This document shows positions 1-8,112 of a stretch of DNA of 64,000 bases, in pieces (position 1 is the first letter of the stretch; each line of letters begins with the position of its first letter). Location: the NCBI RefSeq assembly GCF_001570625.1, contig NZ_BBQT01000001.1, positions 186,001 through 250,000 of the forward strand, given 5' to 3'. This DNA comes from Syntrophomonas wolfei subsp. methylbutyratica. GTDB lineage: Bacteria; Bacillota; Syntrophomonadia; Syntrophomonadales; Syntrophomonadaceae. A model generated the notes under the pieces. It saw nothing but the letters and a program-made list of their open reading frames with translations. It was not told the DNA's origin and made no database searches. The translations under genes were made by a program, and so were the position numbers.

Positions 1-102
1 TTCAATAATAGTTGTCATAAGGTTACTGAGCTGTGCTGGTACTGTCCCTATATTGTAATCAAATATATCCCTCTGTAACTGTTTGATTTTTTGTTGTAAC
101 AT
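1..102 (-). CDS. N-terminal part of an unidentified small protein, cut by the window edge
   Basis: An ATG at 102 is preceded by an AGAAGG ribosome site and opens a frame that runs off the window. The readable start is MLQQKIKQLQRDIFDYN, continuing for about 34 residues with a helical, coiled-coil-like character. It lies directly downstream of flagellin on the same strand, after a hairpin, so it may be a flagellar accessory gene. FliS and FlaG both occur near this position in Bacillus, but the sequence does not look clearly like either. Function is not assigned. Confidence 0.5.
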   Translation of the reverse strand, partial: MLQQKIKQLQRDIFDYNIGTVPAQLSNLMTTIIE

Positions 103-150
103 CTTTAATTACCTTCTCTAATTAATCTTATTAAACCTGAATTTATAAAT

Positions 151-183
151 AACTGTAGCGGAAAGCAATATTCCGCTACAGTT
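151..183 (-). terminator. Hairpin after flagellin
   Basis: Inverted repeat with 13-bp arms (AACTGTAGCGGAA and its complement) around a 7-base loop, 14 bases past the flagellin stop. The following bases on the minus strand are AT-rich but not a clean T run, so termination is likely rather than certain. Confidence 0.65.
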
Positions 184-196
184 AAGTGAATAATAA

Positions 197-2251
197 CTAT
201 CTGAGTAATTGCAGAACTGTCTGCGGCATCTGGTTGGCCTGTGCCAGCATAGCTGTAGCTGCCTGCTGGAGGATGTTGTACTTGGTGAAGTTCATCATCT
301 CTTTGGCCATGTCGACATCACGGATACGTGATTCGGATGCACTCAGGTTCTCGGAAGTTACCGACAAGTTATTTATGGTGTGTTCCAGTCTGTTCTGGAG
401 AGCACCAAGTTTAGCTCTCTCTGAAGATACCCGGTTAATAGCGATATCAATCTTACCAATTGCAATATTGGCATGTTCGTTGCTGGTAACTAATATGTTG
501 TTTACTCCAAGAGCCCGGGTACTCATATCACCAATACCTACTCCAATATCCTGTTTCTGGTTGGCACCTATATGGAATACGGTGGTATTATCTGATATAT
601 GAATGAAAGTACTTTCACCCTCAATAGTCCCCGTAAGAGTAAACTTCTTATCAGTGTCATCCCAGGTTACCCTAACACCAGTATTGGAGGCAAACTGTAC
701 GTCTACATCCTTATTTACTACCCCTATAAGGTTGTTACCTGAGATCTCCACATCCTTGGCCAATAATACCTGATTGTGGGCTTCGTATACGCTGACTTTA
801 AACTGGGTCTCAGTAGCCTTTTGAATGGTCTGCAGGCTCAGCGCACGCAGAACCGGGTCATCCCCGATAAAGGTAATCTTGCCATCATTACCGGATATAC
901 CGGAACGAATAATGAAGGTACCTGGTACAGCCTGCAAACCTTCAGTTCCCCAGGGGTCATAACTGACAAAGCGGTCTTTGGACACTGATGAATCCACTAC
1001 ATATTTCTGTCCCAGACCATTATATATGGCCTCATTAAGCTTATTCCTAACTGAACCGATGGTATCGGTATCGAACAAAGTAATATAAGTCTTTTGTCCA
1101 TCTCCCTGTACCAACTGGATGGTCTGGGGATTGGCCAGAATGAAGTTCCCAGAACTATCCCAGAATTCCTGGATATCATAAAGCTTCGTACTTTCCAGGG
1201 CAATTTCTCCTACACGTTCAATCTTGGTGGCCTGGAAATCAGCCATTGCAAGCCCTGCGTCAGTTCCAGATGTGATTCCCGAAAACGATGCTGTTGCATC
1301 CTCGATTCTCATATCCAGGAAGTAACTTACGTTTACTCCAGTCATGGATTCCCCAGTATCGTTAAGTTTAAGTGCCATTACAGCATCAAATACCTGTTGC
1401 TGGTTAGTCTGCATTAATCCGCTTATGGATGAACCGGATGCGCCGATTTCAAGAGTTACATTAATAACTGCAGATTGCCCGCTCATATGACCTGATACGG
1501 CAAAAGCCCCAATACCAGAAGCATAAGTAAACTGGAATACTACCCCAGTCATCAAAACCCCGCTGGGACCTGTGAAGTTCTGCAGCGCTACAAAAGATAA
1601 CCCACCACCAGTTAATAACGTATAGGAACCTACTCCTCCACTTACAGTAACCGTTTCATGCTTAATCCGCATGATATCAGTCTTCAGCACTTCAGCCTGT
1701 CCGGGTGTAGCGGTAATCTTCAGCTCATAGTTGCCCCCACCCGGAGCCTTCTGTCCAAACTGGTCGAGCTGGCGGAGGCCATCCCGCATGAATACGCGGG
1801 TGCTGATCTTGTCGGTGGATACCAGAGCGGAACTGGTGCCATCCAAAAGGTTCTTGGTATTAAACTGGGTAGTACCGGCAATGCGGTCGATTTCATCAGT
1901 TAACTGGTTGATTTCCTTTTGAATCTGGGTTCTGTCCTGAGAAGTGTAGGTACCGTTGGCAGATTGTACCGCCAGTTCCCGCATTCTTTGCAGGATAGCG
2001 TGGGTTTCGTTTAATGCACCCTCAGCTGTCTGGATAAAGGAAATGCCGTCCTGGGCGTTGCGGCTGGCCTGATCCAGACCTCTGATCTGGGAGCGCATTT
2101 TTTCGGAGATGGCCAGTCCGGCAGCATCGTCAGCCGCGCGGTTGATGCGCAGGCCGGAGGACAATTTCTCCAGGGCCTTGGACATCCCCAGGTTGTTGAG
2201 TACCAGCTTGTTATAGGTGTTTAATGCTGGTATGTTGTGGTTAATAATCAT
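197..2251 (-). CDS. fliC: Flagellin, filament subunit
   Basis: Major subunit of the flagellar filament, exported through the flagellar type III apparatus and polymerised under the FliD cap. The N-terminal D0/D1 region (about residues 1-150) starts [16 protein letters not shown] and includes [15 protein letters not shown]. The C-terminal D1/D0 region (about 580-684) includes [13 protein letters not shown] and ends [12 protein letters not shown]. At 684 residues it is more than twice the size of B. subtilis Hag. The extra length is a central, presumably surface-exposed domain of about 430 residues that I do not recognise. An AAGGAGG site sits 9 bases before the ATG. Upstream are a sigma-28-like promoter and a structured leader with two CsrA-type sites, so translation is probably controlled by the nearby csrA and fliW products. 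Confidence 0.96.
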   Translation of the reverse strand: MIINHNIPALNTYNKLVLNNLGMSKALEKLSSGLRINRAADDAAGLAISEKMRSQIRGLDQASRNAQDGISFIQTAEGALNETHAILQRMRELAVQSANGTYTSQDRTQIQKEINQLTDEIDRIAGTTQFNTKNLLDGTSSALVSTDKISTRVFMRDGLRQLDQFGQKAPGGGNYELKITATPGQAEVLKTDIMRIKHETVTVSGGVGSYTLLTGGGLSFVALQNFTGPSGVLMTGVVFQFTYASGIGAFAVSGHMSGQSAVINVTLEIGASGSSISGLMQTNQQQVFDAVMALKLNDTGESMTGVNVSYFLDMRIEDATASFSGITSGTDAGLAMADFQATKIERVGEIALESTKLYDIQEFWDSSGNFILANPQTIQLVQGDGQKTYITLFDTDTIGSVRNKLNEAIYNGLGQKYVVDSSVSKDRFVSYDPWGTEGLQAVPGTFIIRSGISGNDGKITFIGDDPVLRALSLQTIQKATETQFKVSVYEAHNQVLLAKDVEISGNNLIGVVNKDVDVQFASNTGVRVTWDDTDKKFTLTGTIEGESTFIHISDNTTVFHIGANQKQDIGVGIGDMSTRALGVNNILVTSNEHANIAIGKIDIAINRVSSERAKLGALQNRLEHTINNLSVTSENLSASESRIRDVDMAKEMMNFTKYNILQQAATAMLAQANQMPQTVLQLLR

Positions 2252-2260
2252 ATAAGTTCT

Positions 2261-2296
2261 ACCTCCTTGTAATTCTGACTCCTACATCCGTGTAGG
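2261..2296 (-). promoter_or_regulatory. Two CsrA-type binding sites in the flagellin mRNA leader
   Basis: On the mRNA strand, CCTACACGGATGTAGG (2296-2281) folds into a perfect 6-bp stem with loop CGGA, presenting the GGA that CsrA recognises. It closely matches the known consensus RUACARGGAUGU. Eleven bases further on, TTACAAGGAGGTA contains a second ACA-AGGA-type match that overlaps the flagellin Shine-Dalgarno (2270-2261). A loop site plus a site on the Shine-Dalgarno is the arrangement established for B. subtilis hag, where dimeric CsrA bridges both sites and blocks ribosome binding. Confidence 0.8.
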
Positions 2297-2322
2297 GCCC
2301 TATCCTATACTATGCTTACTGC

Positions 2323-2450
2323 ACAATCGAGCTCACCGGCAGGTCGTTTAGCATCGACCTTTAAACCAAACACCCCCTCCCACCTTATTAACCGCAGTAC
2401 AGGAACAATTCCCGCCTGCTTTATCATAAAAGCGTCTTGAGCTCAATTGC
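2323..2450 (-). promoter_or_regulatory. Long-range pairing in the flagellin leader
   Basis: The leader segment GCAATTGAGCTC (2450-2439) can pair over 12 bp, with two G-U pairs, to GAGCTCGATTGT (2334-2323). This encloses about 100 bases that include a smaller AGGTCG/CGACCT hairpin (2360-2341). The structure lies between the predicted transcription start near 2470 and the CsrA hairpin. It may stabilise the leader or expose the CsrA sites. No known riboswitch class was recognised. Confidence 0.4.
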
Positions 2451-2476
2451 ATAGCTAAACTATATATCATAATATC

Positions 2477-2504
2477 ATATCGATGATTTTTGCCGGGAAG
2501 TTTA
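2477..2504 (-). promoter_or_regulatory. Sigma-28 (SigD/FliA)-type promoter of flagellin
   Basis: On the minus strand TAAA (2504-2501), a 16-base spacer and ATCGATAT (2484-2477) resemble the sigma-28 consensus TAAA-N15-GCCGATAT, with 6 of 8 matches in the -10 box and a spacer one base longer. Transcription would begin near 2470, leaving a leader of about 220 bases. The rest of the 2252-2614 gap holds that leader plus the AT-rich end of the fliD unit. FlgM, encoded in this window, is the expected anti-sigma factor. Confidence 0.55.
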
Positions 2505-2614
2505 CTCATTTCCCCAGCTTTTATAAGCTGTTTTCAGCTCTATTTTTGCTGACGCATAAAATACAGCGTCAATGGTATAAATAAAACCTCTTCATTTAAT
2601 TTTTCATTTTTCTG

Positions 2615-4555
2615 TTATTGATTACTTCCCTGCAAATCGCCGATTTTTTGGGACAACCATTGGCTCTGCATATTAGCCCAATGTATAGCCTTTTCCATCG
2701 CGGCGAACTGCCTCCGGTATCGTAATTCCAGGGCTTTCATGCGCTCTTCCAGGGTGCTTATCCTCTCTCCTATGCGCGTAATGTCGGCGGTCAGAAAGCT
2801 ATTGTCATAAACGGCATCGGCAGTTCCCGCCTTGGCATTGATCCGGCTTACGGCCGCATTGACCATCGTGTTTATTTTCAAAGCCAGGCCTACATCATAG
2901 GTTTTTACTTTTCCATCTACCAGCACCGTTTGCGTGAGGTTGAACAGGTCCATAACCCCTTCCGGGTCGGCCTGCAGGGCTTCGCGCAACTTGTTTTCGT
3001 CAATCACCAGCTTGCCGTTGTCCTTGCTGCCGGTAAGATAGCCCCCGGTTCCTATACCGATAGCACTGAGGCTGGTAAAGGGCAGGTCTTTCACATCTTT
3101 ACTGTAGCCTATCAGGTTGGATCCAGGCTTGTACACACCGGTATTGACCTCCAGCTTCAAGGTGCTTTTTAAAAATAAATCGCCGTCCGCCACGATTTCC
3201 AGGCGGGCATCGGGACTCTTGTTAAGCGTAGTCAGCCGAAAAGAATTATCAATGGTCGAATAGTGGGCTTCTATTCCGCTGTATGCGCTATTGGCATTGA
3301 TGGCATTGACTACATCGTTTATGTTTTGGGTGGCGGAATCGAAACTATAAGCCCGGTCAACTCCGTCCTCTCCCTTGAGGGTAAAGCCAACCGTGCCCGT
3401 TATCCCAAACTGATCCGCCAGGGTACCGGCATAAGCGCTCAGGGCTGTCCGGCTGTACAGATTGACTCCTGCTTCATAAACCAGATCATCATTGTTTTTC
3501 AATATGTTGTTGGTTGTCATTTGGATTTCCGCCGCCAGCGATCGCAAGATGGATTCATTGTTCATTATCCCCTTTTTCGCCGCTGCCTCCCATTTCTCTA
3601 TCTCTTTTTCGCTCATTTCCTTTCTCTGGGCATCGGTCAGGGGCTGGTATTTGAAACTATGGCTTTCCTTGTCATATTCCCGTCTTTCATTGAGTTTGAC
3701 ATTGATATTTTCCATGAGCGCATTGTAGGCTTCAACGAAGCTCTTTATTTTGGCTACCCCGTTTTCGATGTCATGGCTTATCGTAATGCTGACGGTTTCG
3801 CCGGCTTTCTTGAGATCAAAATTAATATCATTCAGAGTAAACTGGTTGGAGGTAAAGGTGATGCCGGTAGCCCCGTCAAAATCGATGGAAGCATCGGTGC
3901 CTTGGTATACGCCTTCAGCCATGCCTAACTTCAAAGTGCTGTTGATGAATGAATCCGGATCGGCTTCCAGCTCGATAACTTCCCCGGCGCCCTTATCCGT
4001 GGTTGAGATGATAAAGCGGTTGCCGTCAGCCGAGTAGCCCGCGCTGATACCGCTGGCCGAGGCGTTATCATTGATTTCTTTGACTACATCGTTGATGCTT
4101 TTGCTCGCCGTATCAAAACTGTAGGCATGGGAAACCCCATCCTTGCCTTTCAGGGTAAAAGTAACGGTATCCGTTATCCCAAATTGCTCCGCCAGGGTAT
4201 CTTTATATTCGGCCAGGGCGCTCTGGCTGATGCGCGTTACTCCAGACATCAGGCTGTTGACCTTAATAATGTGAGTTCCGTTTGGGGCATTGGATTTTGC
4301 TATGGCTGCCAGCACAGTGTTGTCGCTGACCTCGACTTGTTTGGAATTAAAGGTTGATTCCAGCTTCAAATCCAATATAGAGTTGCGAAAGTTAAATATC
4401 TTCATATTGGTATCACGATAGCTGTCGCGCTTCCACTCCAAAATCTGCCTCTGTTGTTTGACTTTGTCAACCTGGGCCAGCTTGGCTTTCATCATATCCT
4501 TTATTATGCTTTCGGTATCCATGCCGCTGACCAAACCGCTAATCTGCAATGGCAT
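2615..4555 (-). CDS. fliD: Flagellar filament cap, hook-associated protein 2
   Basis: FliD caps the growing filament and helps flagellin fold at the tip. The N-terminal FliD_N motif is clear (QISGLVSGMDTESIIKDMM), and the C-terminal coiled coil (RIGERISTLEERMKALELRY) near the end is typical. At 646 residues it is longer than usual. Most of the excess is a second copy of a segment of about 115 residues: near residues 112-227 (EQFGITDTVTFTLKGKDGV) and near 372-487 (DQFGITGTVGFTLKGEDGV). I chose the ATG at 4555 because the AGGAGG at 4570-4565 is 9 bases upstream. The in-frame TTG at 4564 touches the ribosome site directly. Its position between csrA and flagellin differs from the usual hag-then-fliD order. 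Confidence 0.95.
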   Translation of the reverse strand: MPLQISGLVSGMDTESIIKDMMKAKLAQVDKVKQQRQILEWKRDSYRDTNMKIFNFRNSILDLKLESTFNSKQVEVSDNTVLAAIAKSNAPNGTHIIKVNSLMSGVTRISQSALAEYKDTLAEQFGITDTVTFTLKGKDGVSHAYSFDTASKSINDVVKEINDNASASGISAGYSADGNRFIISTTDKGAGEVIELEADPDSFINSTLKLGMAEGVYQGTDASIDFDGATGITFTSNQFTLNDINFDLKKAGETVSITISHDIENGVAKIKSFVEAYNALMENINVKLNERREYDKESHSFKYQPLTDAQRKEMSEKEIEKWEAAAKKGIMNNESILRSLAAEIQMTTNNILKNNDDLVYEAGVNLYSRTALSAYAGTLADQFGITGTVGFTLKGEDGVDRAYSFDSATQNINDVVNAINANSAYSGIEAHYSTIDNSFRLTTLNKSPDARLEIVADGDLFLKSTLKLEVNTGVYKPGSNLIGYSKDVKDLPFTSLSAIGIGTGGYLTGSKDNGKLVIDENKLREALQADPEGVMDLFNLTQTVLVDGKVKTYDVGLALKINTMVNAAVSRINAKAGTADAVYDNSFLTADITRIGERISTLEERMKALELRYRRQFAAMEKAIHWANMQSQWLSQKIGDLQGSNQ

Positions 4556-4600
4556 AAAGTTCAACCTCCTCTATCAATCATCCGCTCGCCAATCCTGTCC

Positions 4601-4843
4601 TTAATCCTGGTAATTCTTATAATCTTTAAGATTCTGCACCTGTTTCTTAAGCTTATCCAGGTTTTCCGCCGCTTTGCGATTCTCTTCCTGGATTTCATCA
4701 TATATTTCCTGGCGATAAATGCGAATGTCCAACGGGGCGGATATGCCAATACGCACATTATCGCCTTGAATATCAATTATACTTACGGTTATCTGCTCCC
4801 CGATGACAATGGCCTGATCTTTTTTCCTGCTTAATACCAGCAT
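4601..4843 (-). CDS. csrA: Translational regulator CsrA
   Basis: Small RNA-binding protein that dimerises and binds GGA motifs in mRNA leaders, repressing flagellin translation in Bacillus. The core [16 protein letters not shown]...VRIGISAP...[10 protein letters not shown] is diagnostic. At 80 residues it has the extended C-terminal helix ([20 protein letters not shown]) found in Firmicutes, which is the region FliW contacts in Bacillus. It starts 3 bases after the fliW stop, so the two are translationally linked, and fliD follows. Its likely target, the flagellin leader, is 2.3 kb downstream. Confidence 0.97.
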   Translation of the reverse strand: MLVLSRKKDQAIVIGEQITVSIIDIQGDNVRIGISAPLDIRIYRQEIYDEIQEENRKAAENLDKLKKQVQNLKDYKNYQD

Positions 4844-4846
4844 AGT

Positions 4847-5311
4847 TTACAGGCCTCCCGCCGCATTAACCGCAATGTTTTTATTTTCCTGCCTGAATAT
4901 GAAGTGGCGGGTGCTGTAGTTTGTCTTTATCGATACATACTGCATTCCCAGCCTGTTTTCAATATTGATAAGCAGCGGTGCCAGCAGGTTAGCCGTAGTC
5001 TTTTTAAAATCATCCGGAACCGTAAGTATTAAATATACCGCCAATTGTGATTCATCCTTAAGCTTTAATCTCTTTAAATCTTCATCATCCACATCTATCT
5101 CGTAATCCGGGAAAAAGGTAAACGGCTGCGCCAGCAAGAGACATAACTCGCTGTTGTTTACCGATTGTAAATAATAAAAGGGCACGCCTTCCGCCATGGG
5201 CAGGAGAATAAATTCTTTTTCATTTTCAAAAGCCGGTATGCCCTGGGGAAAATGAATTATATAGTTTTCATCAAACTCCAATTCTCCTAAAAGGCTGCTT
5301 TGTATTTTCAT
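4847..5311 (-). CDS. fliW: Flagellar assembly factor FliW, CsrA antagonist
   Basis: FliW binds either flagellin or CsrA. When flagellin leaves through the export apparatus, freed FliW removes CsrA from the flagellin mRNA. The 154-residue protein has the family pattern: an N-terminal beta segment (LGELEFDENYIIHFPQGIPAFE), then EKEFILLPM, FYYLQS and the PDYEIDVDDEDLKRL block near residue 70. Length is normal for the family. It is followed by csrA at 3 bases. Confidence 0.96.
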   Translation of the reverse strand: MKIQSSLLGELEFDENYIIHFPQGIPAFENEKEFILLPMAEGVPFYYLQSVNNSELCLLLAQPFTFFPDYEIDVDDEDLKRLKLKDESQLAVYLILTVPDDFKKTTANLLAPLLINIENRLGMQYVSIKTNYSTRHFIFRQENKNIAVNAAGGL

Positions 5312-5349
5312 CTTGGACTCCCTTCTCTGTCTAAATCTAAAACTCTATT

Positions 5350-5928
5350 CTAGGCTGTGGCATCCAGGAGCTTTCCGGGACAAGCGAATCTTACAAAATT
5401 CTTCTGTAACAAATAAACCTCCACCCGGCCATATTCAAAATTATTATCCACCCGGCCTCGTTGAAAATCGTAATTGATAACTCCCGGTTGAAAAGCGACT
5501 TCCACCGGAAAGGTTTCAAAAGTGATTCGCGGTGGTTGCTTGGGTATGGCTGTTACATTATAATCCCGTTTCTTATCGGATTTGGAAGCTATTATATCAA
5601 TAATATCCGGTCCGTTTATTTTCGCCAGAGCATCTCCATTGGCAGCAATGCTTCCTATTCCCTCCAAAAGATCCTGCTGTGCTTGTTCCAGCAGGTAATC
5701 CCTTAACATTTCCGGGGTTCTGAGACCGGCATCGGCAAAACACTGCCTCTGATCTATGTGCAGTTTGGGCCTGGGCGACCTCATCGTCAACTGTCCGGGA
5801 ATGCTCTCCATTTTCAACTCAGGCTGGACGCTATGCAGGCGGATAGCCGGTTCTTTTATATTCAGCCCGATCCGGGCATACTGCTGGTTAATCTGTATTA
5901 TTACCAAAACGCTACCCCCATTCCCCAC
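5350..5928 (-). CDS. DUF6470 (YviE-like) flagellar-cluster protein
   Basis: Matches by position and character the uncharacterised protein that sits between flgL and fliW in Bacillus (YviE, DUF6470). The N-terminus has QINQQYARIGLNIKEPAIRLHS, followed by a proline- and charge-rich middle and a C-terminal beta-rich half (GRVDNNFEYGRVEVYL). The first in-frame start is GTG at 5928, but a TTG at 5907 preceded by GGGGG gives a start (VIIQINQQYARIG) closer to what the family usually shows. True length is therefore about 185-192 residues. Function is unknown. Conserved linkage suggests a role in hook-filament junction or flagellin homeostasis. Confidence 0.8.
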   Translation of the reverse strand: MGNGGSVLVIIQINQQYARIGLNIKEPAIRLHSVQPELKMESIPGQLTMRSPRPKLHIDQRQCFADAGLRTPEMLRDYLLEQAQQDLLEGIGSIAANGDALAKINGPDIIDIIASKSDKKRDYNVTAIPKQPPRITFETFPVEVAFQPGVINYDFQRGRVDNNFEYGRVEVYLLQKNFVRFACPGKLLDATA

Positions 5929-5936
5929 ATGACAAA

Positions 5937-8081
5937 CTAGCGTAAGAAATCCAACAAGGTGGGCTGGATTATCCTGGCTCCGGCCGCCAGCGAGGCATTA
6001 TATACATTCTCCTGCATCTTTAAATTCATGATAACCTCGGCTAAATCAGCATCTTCATTTTTCGATAAAAGTTCCGTAAAATTCAGTTGGGTGCTGGTCA
6101 GGCGGCTGTCCTGGAGTTCCAGGCGATTAATCCGCGCTCCAACGGTTGAACGGTGCATCAGCATTTCCTCCAGCCGGATATCGGCGCCGGCCAGGGTATT
6201 TCCAACATCCGGTATCCTGCCCAGCTCAATCTTCTGGCTTACATCGTTGAGAAATTCAAAAACACCCATCTGGTAAGAAAATGCCACCGCCCTGTCCACG
6301 GCAGCGAATTGGCTCTCTTCAACGGTAATGGAACCATCATAGCTTATACCGGTTTTGGCATTAAGAGTAAAGAATTTGAAGTCCTCCGTGTCATAATTCA
6401 GGCTCCCGGCATCTCGGTTGAAATTAAAGGTTCCGCCATCGATTTTATTGCCATTGGTATCCGGATATTGCAGGTTGATGCCAACTCTATTCATAGGCAG
6501 GGTCTGGGGCGAGGAAAAGGATATTACCGTCTTATCACCAACCGCCAGCGGGTATTTCAGTTGATCCGCAGGTACTCCGGGATCGCCGGGGTAGGGATAG
6601 ATTCCGCCCAGGGCACTGCCGGAAATGCTATTGTTCCAGATAACCAGATCCTGGGTTGCTCCCGGCAATTTGCTGGCCGGTATGGTCAGGATGGCTTCCC
6701 CGGCGGCTCTGGTCATATCGATAACCACCTCTTCCATCTCCACATACTTGTAACTGCCGTCACTCTGATAAACATGCCCTTTTATATTTACCACCGCCGT
6801 ATTATCTCCAGGATTTATTCTGGTGGCCTCAATCAACAACGAACCGGAAAAGGGGGTATCATTCTGGTTGGCGGCTGTCCCGATACCCAGGCGGGCGGGG
6901 GTGGAATCACCCTCGTAGAAAAAAGCCTTGTTGTTGGGCACCGAGCTTAAATAGCTCTGGGCTTCAACCGCATTAGCTTCCGCAGAAGACAGGGCAATAT
7001 AAGTCTGGTTGCCCACGGCGAATTCCGGATTAGCATCGTCTATACCCCCCAGGGCCGCGCCGCTGTTATTCCAGATAACCAGATCCTGGGTTGCCCCCGG
7101 CAACCCCCCGGCTGCCAGTTGAGCGGCGGTAATCGTCAGTATCGCCCCGTCATTGGCGGCGGCCATATCCATGGTCAAGCCGGCTATGTTTATATCCTGG
7201 TAGGCTCCGCTGTCTATAGCCACCCGCCCGGAAATATTTACAGTCAAGGTATTCGCCGCTTCGTCAACTGCGGTTACTTCAATTTTTAGGGAACCGCTGT
7301 ATCGGGAATCCTGCTGGGTCGCGGCGTTGCCCACAGCAATAGGCGCCGCCTCAGCAGCCGAGTTAAAAAAGAAAGCGCCCGGGTTGTTGTCTGCCCCCAT
7401 GAGACTGCGCCATTCGTCGGCTTCCGAAGGCGGTAGGGTATTAGCGGTACTGACCAGGTAATCGCCTTCCTGCAGGCCTTGGGCTTCAAGCTTATCCGGA
7501 TTTATCCCTGATAGAGGATCTACATAAAGGTCTTTTAACCGTCCCATAAAAAAATCTTTTATTTTTATATTTATCGGTATCTTAACCCCAACCCCTATTT
7601 CCGCTTCCAGGTCTTTCTGATTGCCCCGCCATTCTCCATTTTGCAAGGGCGCCTCGGTAACATTGCTGCCGGCAAAAATATGTTTACTGCCGTTGGTAGT
7701 ATTGGCAATAAGTTTCAACTGCTCGTTTAATTCCCTTATTTCCTGAGCAATGGCGCTATAAGCTTGCGGGTTGTTGGTTGATGCTGCTTGCACCGTTAAT
7801 ACCCGGGCCCTTTGCATTACTTCGTTAATATTATGCAGGGCGCCATCGGTTGTCTGCAAAAAACTTACCGATTCTCCAATATTGCGCAGGTACTGTTCCC
7901 CTTCGATAAGGTTGGTGCGCAGCCGCAGGGATTTGACCAGCCCGGCCGGATCGTCGGAAGGGGTGTTGATCCTCCTGGTGGTGGAAAGCTGGCGCTGGAG
8001 TTTGTCCATGCGCCACAGGTTGTTGGACAGGTTGCGGTTAAGCTCATTAACCAGCATCTTATTAGTAACTCGCATCATCAT
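5937..8081 (-). CDS. flgL: Hook-filament junction protein FlgL (HAP3), enlarged
   Basis: Second junction protein joining hook to filament. The flagellin-like N-terminal helix region is clear (MRVTNKMLVNELNRNLSNN, then QLSTTRRINTPSDDPAG), as is the C-terminal one (ELLSKNEDADLAEVIMNLKMQENVYNASL in two blocks). At 714 residues it is more than double B. subtilis FlgL (about 300). The insertion holds two diverged copies of a segment of about 120 residues, near 250-362 and 399-522. Both contain YSGSL/FSGSL and the block PGATQDLVIWNNS. These are presumably surface-exposed domains. It follows flgK on the same strand with a 31-base gap and a GGAGG site. Confidence 0.95.
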   Translation of the reverse strand: MMMRVTNKMLVNELNRNLSNNLWRMDKLQRQLSTTRRINTPSDDPAGLVKSLRLRTNLIEGEQYLRNIGESVSFLQTTDGALHNINEVMQRARVLTVQAASTNNPQAYSAIAQEIRELNEQLKLIANTTNGSKHIFAGSNVTEAPLQNGEWRGNQKDLEAEIGVGVKIPINIKIKDFFMGRLKDLYVDPLSGINPDKLEAQGLQEGDYLVSTANTLPPSEADEWRSLMGADNNPGAFFFNSAAEAAPIAVGNAATQQDSRYSGSLKIEVTAVDEAANTLTVNISGRVAIDSGAYQDINIAGLTMDMAAANDGAILTITAAQLAAGGLPGATQDLVIWNNSGAALGGIDDANPEFAVGNQTYIALSSAEANAVEAQSYLSSVPNNKAFFYEGDSTPARLGIGTAANQNDTPFSGSLLIEATRINPGDNTAVVNIKGHVYQSDGSYKYVEMEEVVIDMTRAAGEAILTIPASKLPGATQDLVIWNNSISGSALGGIYPYPGDPGVPADQLKYPLAVGDKTVISFSSPQTLPMNRVGINLQYPDTNGNKIDGGTFNFNRDAGSLNYDTEDFKFFTLNAKTGISYDGSITVEESQFAAVDRAVAFSYQMGVFEFLNDVSQKIELGRIPDVGNTLAGADIRLEEMLMHRSTVGARINRLELQDSRLTSTQLNFTELLSKNEDADLAEVIMNLKMQENVYNASLAAGARIIQPTLLDFLR

Positions 8082-8112
8082 AGCTTATCATTCCTCCATC
8101 CAGCAACTGTGC

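Noticed and set aside
2252-2470. Possible riboswitch in the flagellin leader (cyclic-di-GMP class considered)
   Set aside because: The conserved GEMM-type tetraloop and receptor words are not present. The visible signals are better explained as CsrA sites and simple stems.
3263-3928. Long frame on the plus strand within fliD (221 codons)
   Set aside because: Antisense shadow of a well-supported fliD. The protein is Cys/Phe-rich with no family and no ribosome site.
4561-4776. Frame overlapping csrA on the same strand
   Set aside because: It is a shifted reading of csrA, with a protein of no family and no separate ribosome site.
6153-6950. Long plus-strand frame of 265 codons within flgL
   Set aside because: Antisense shadow of flgL. 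The high GC third positions of flgL explain the lack of stops.
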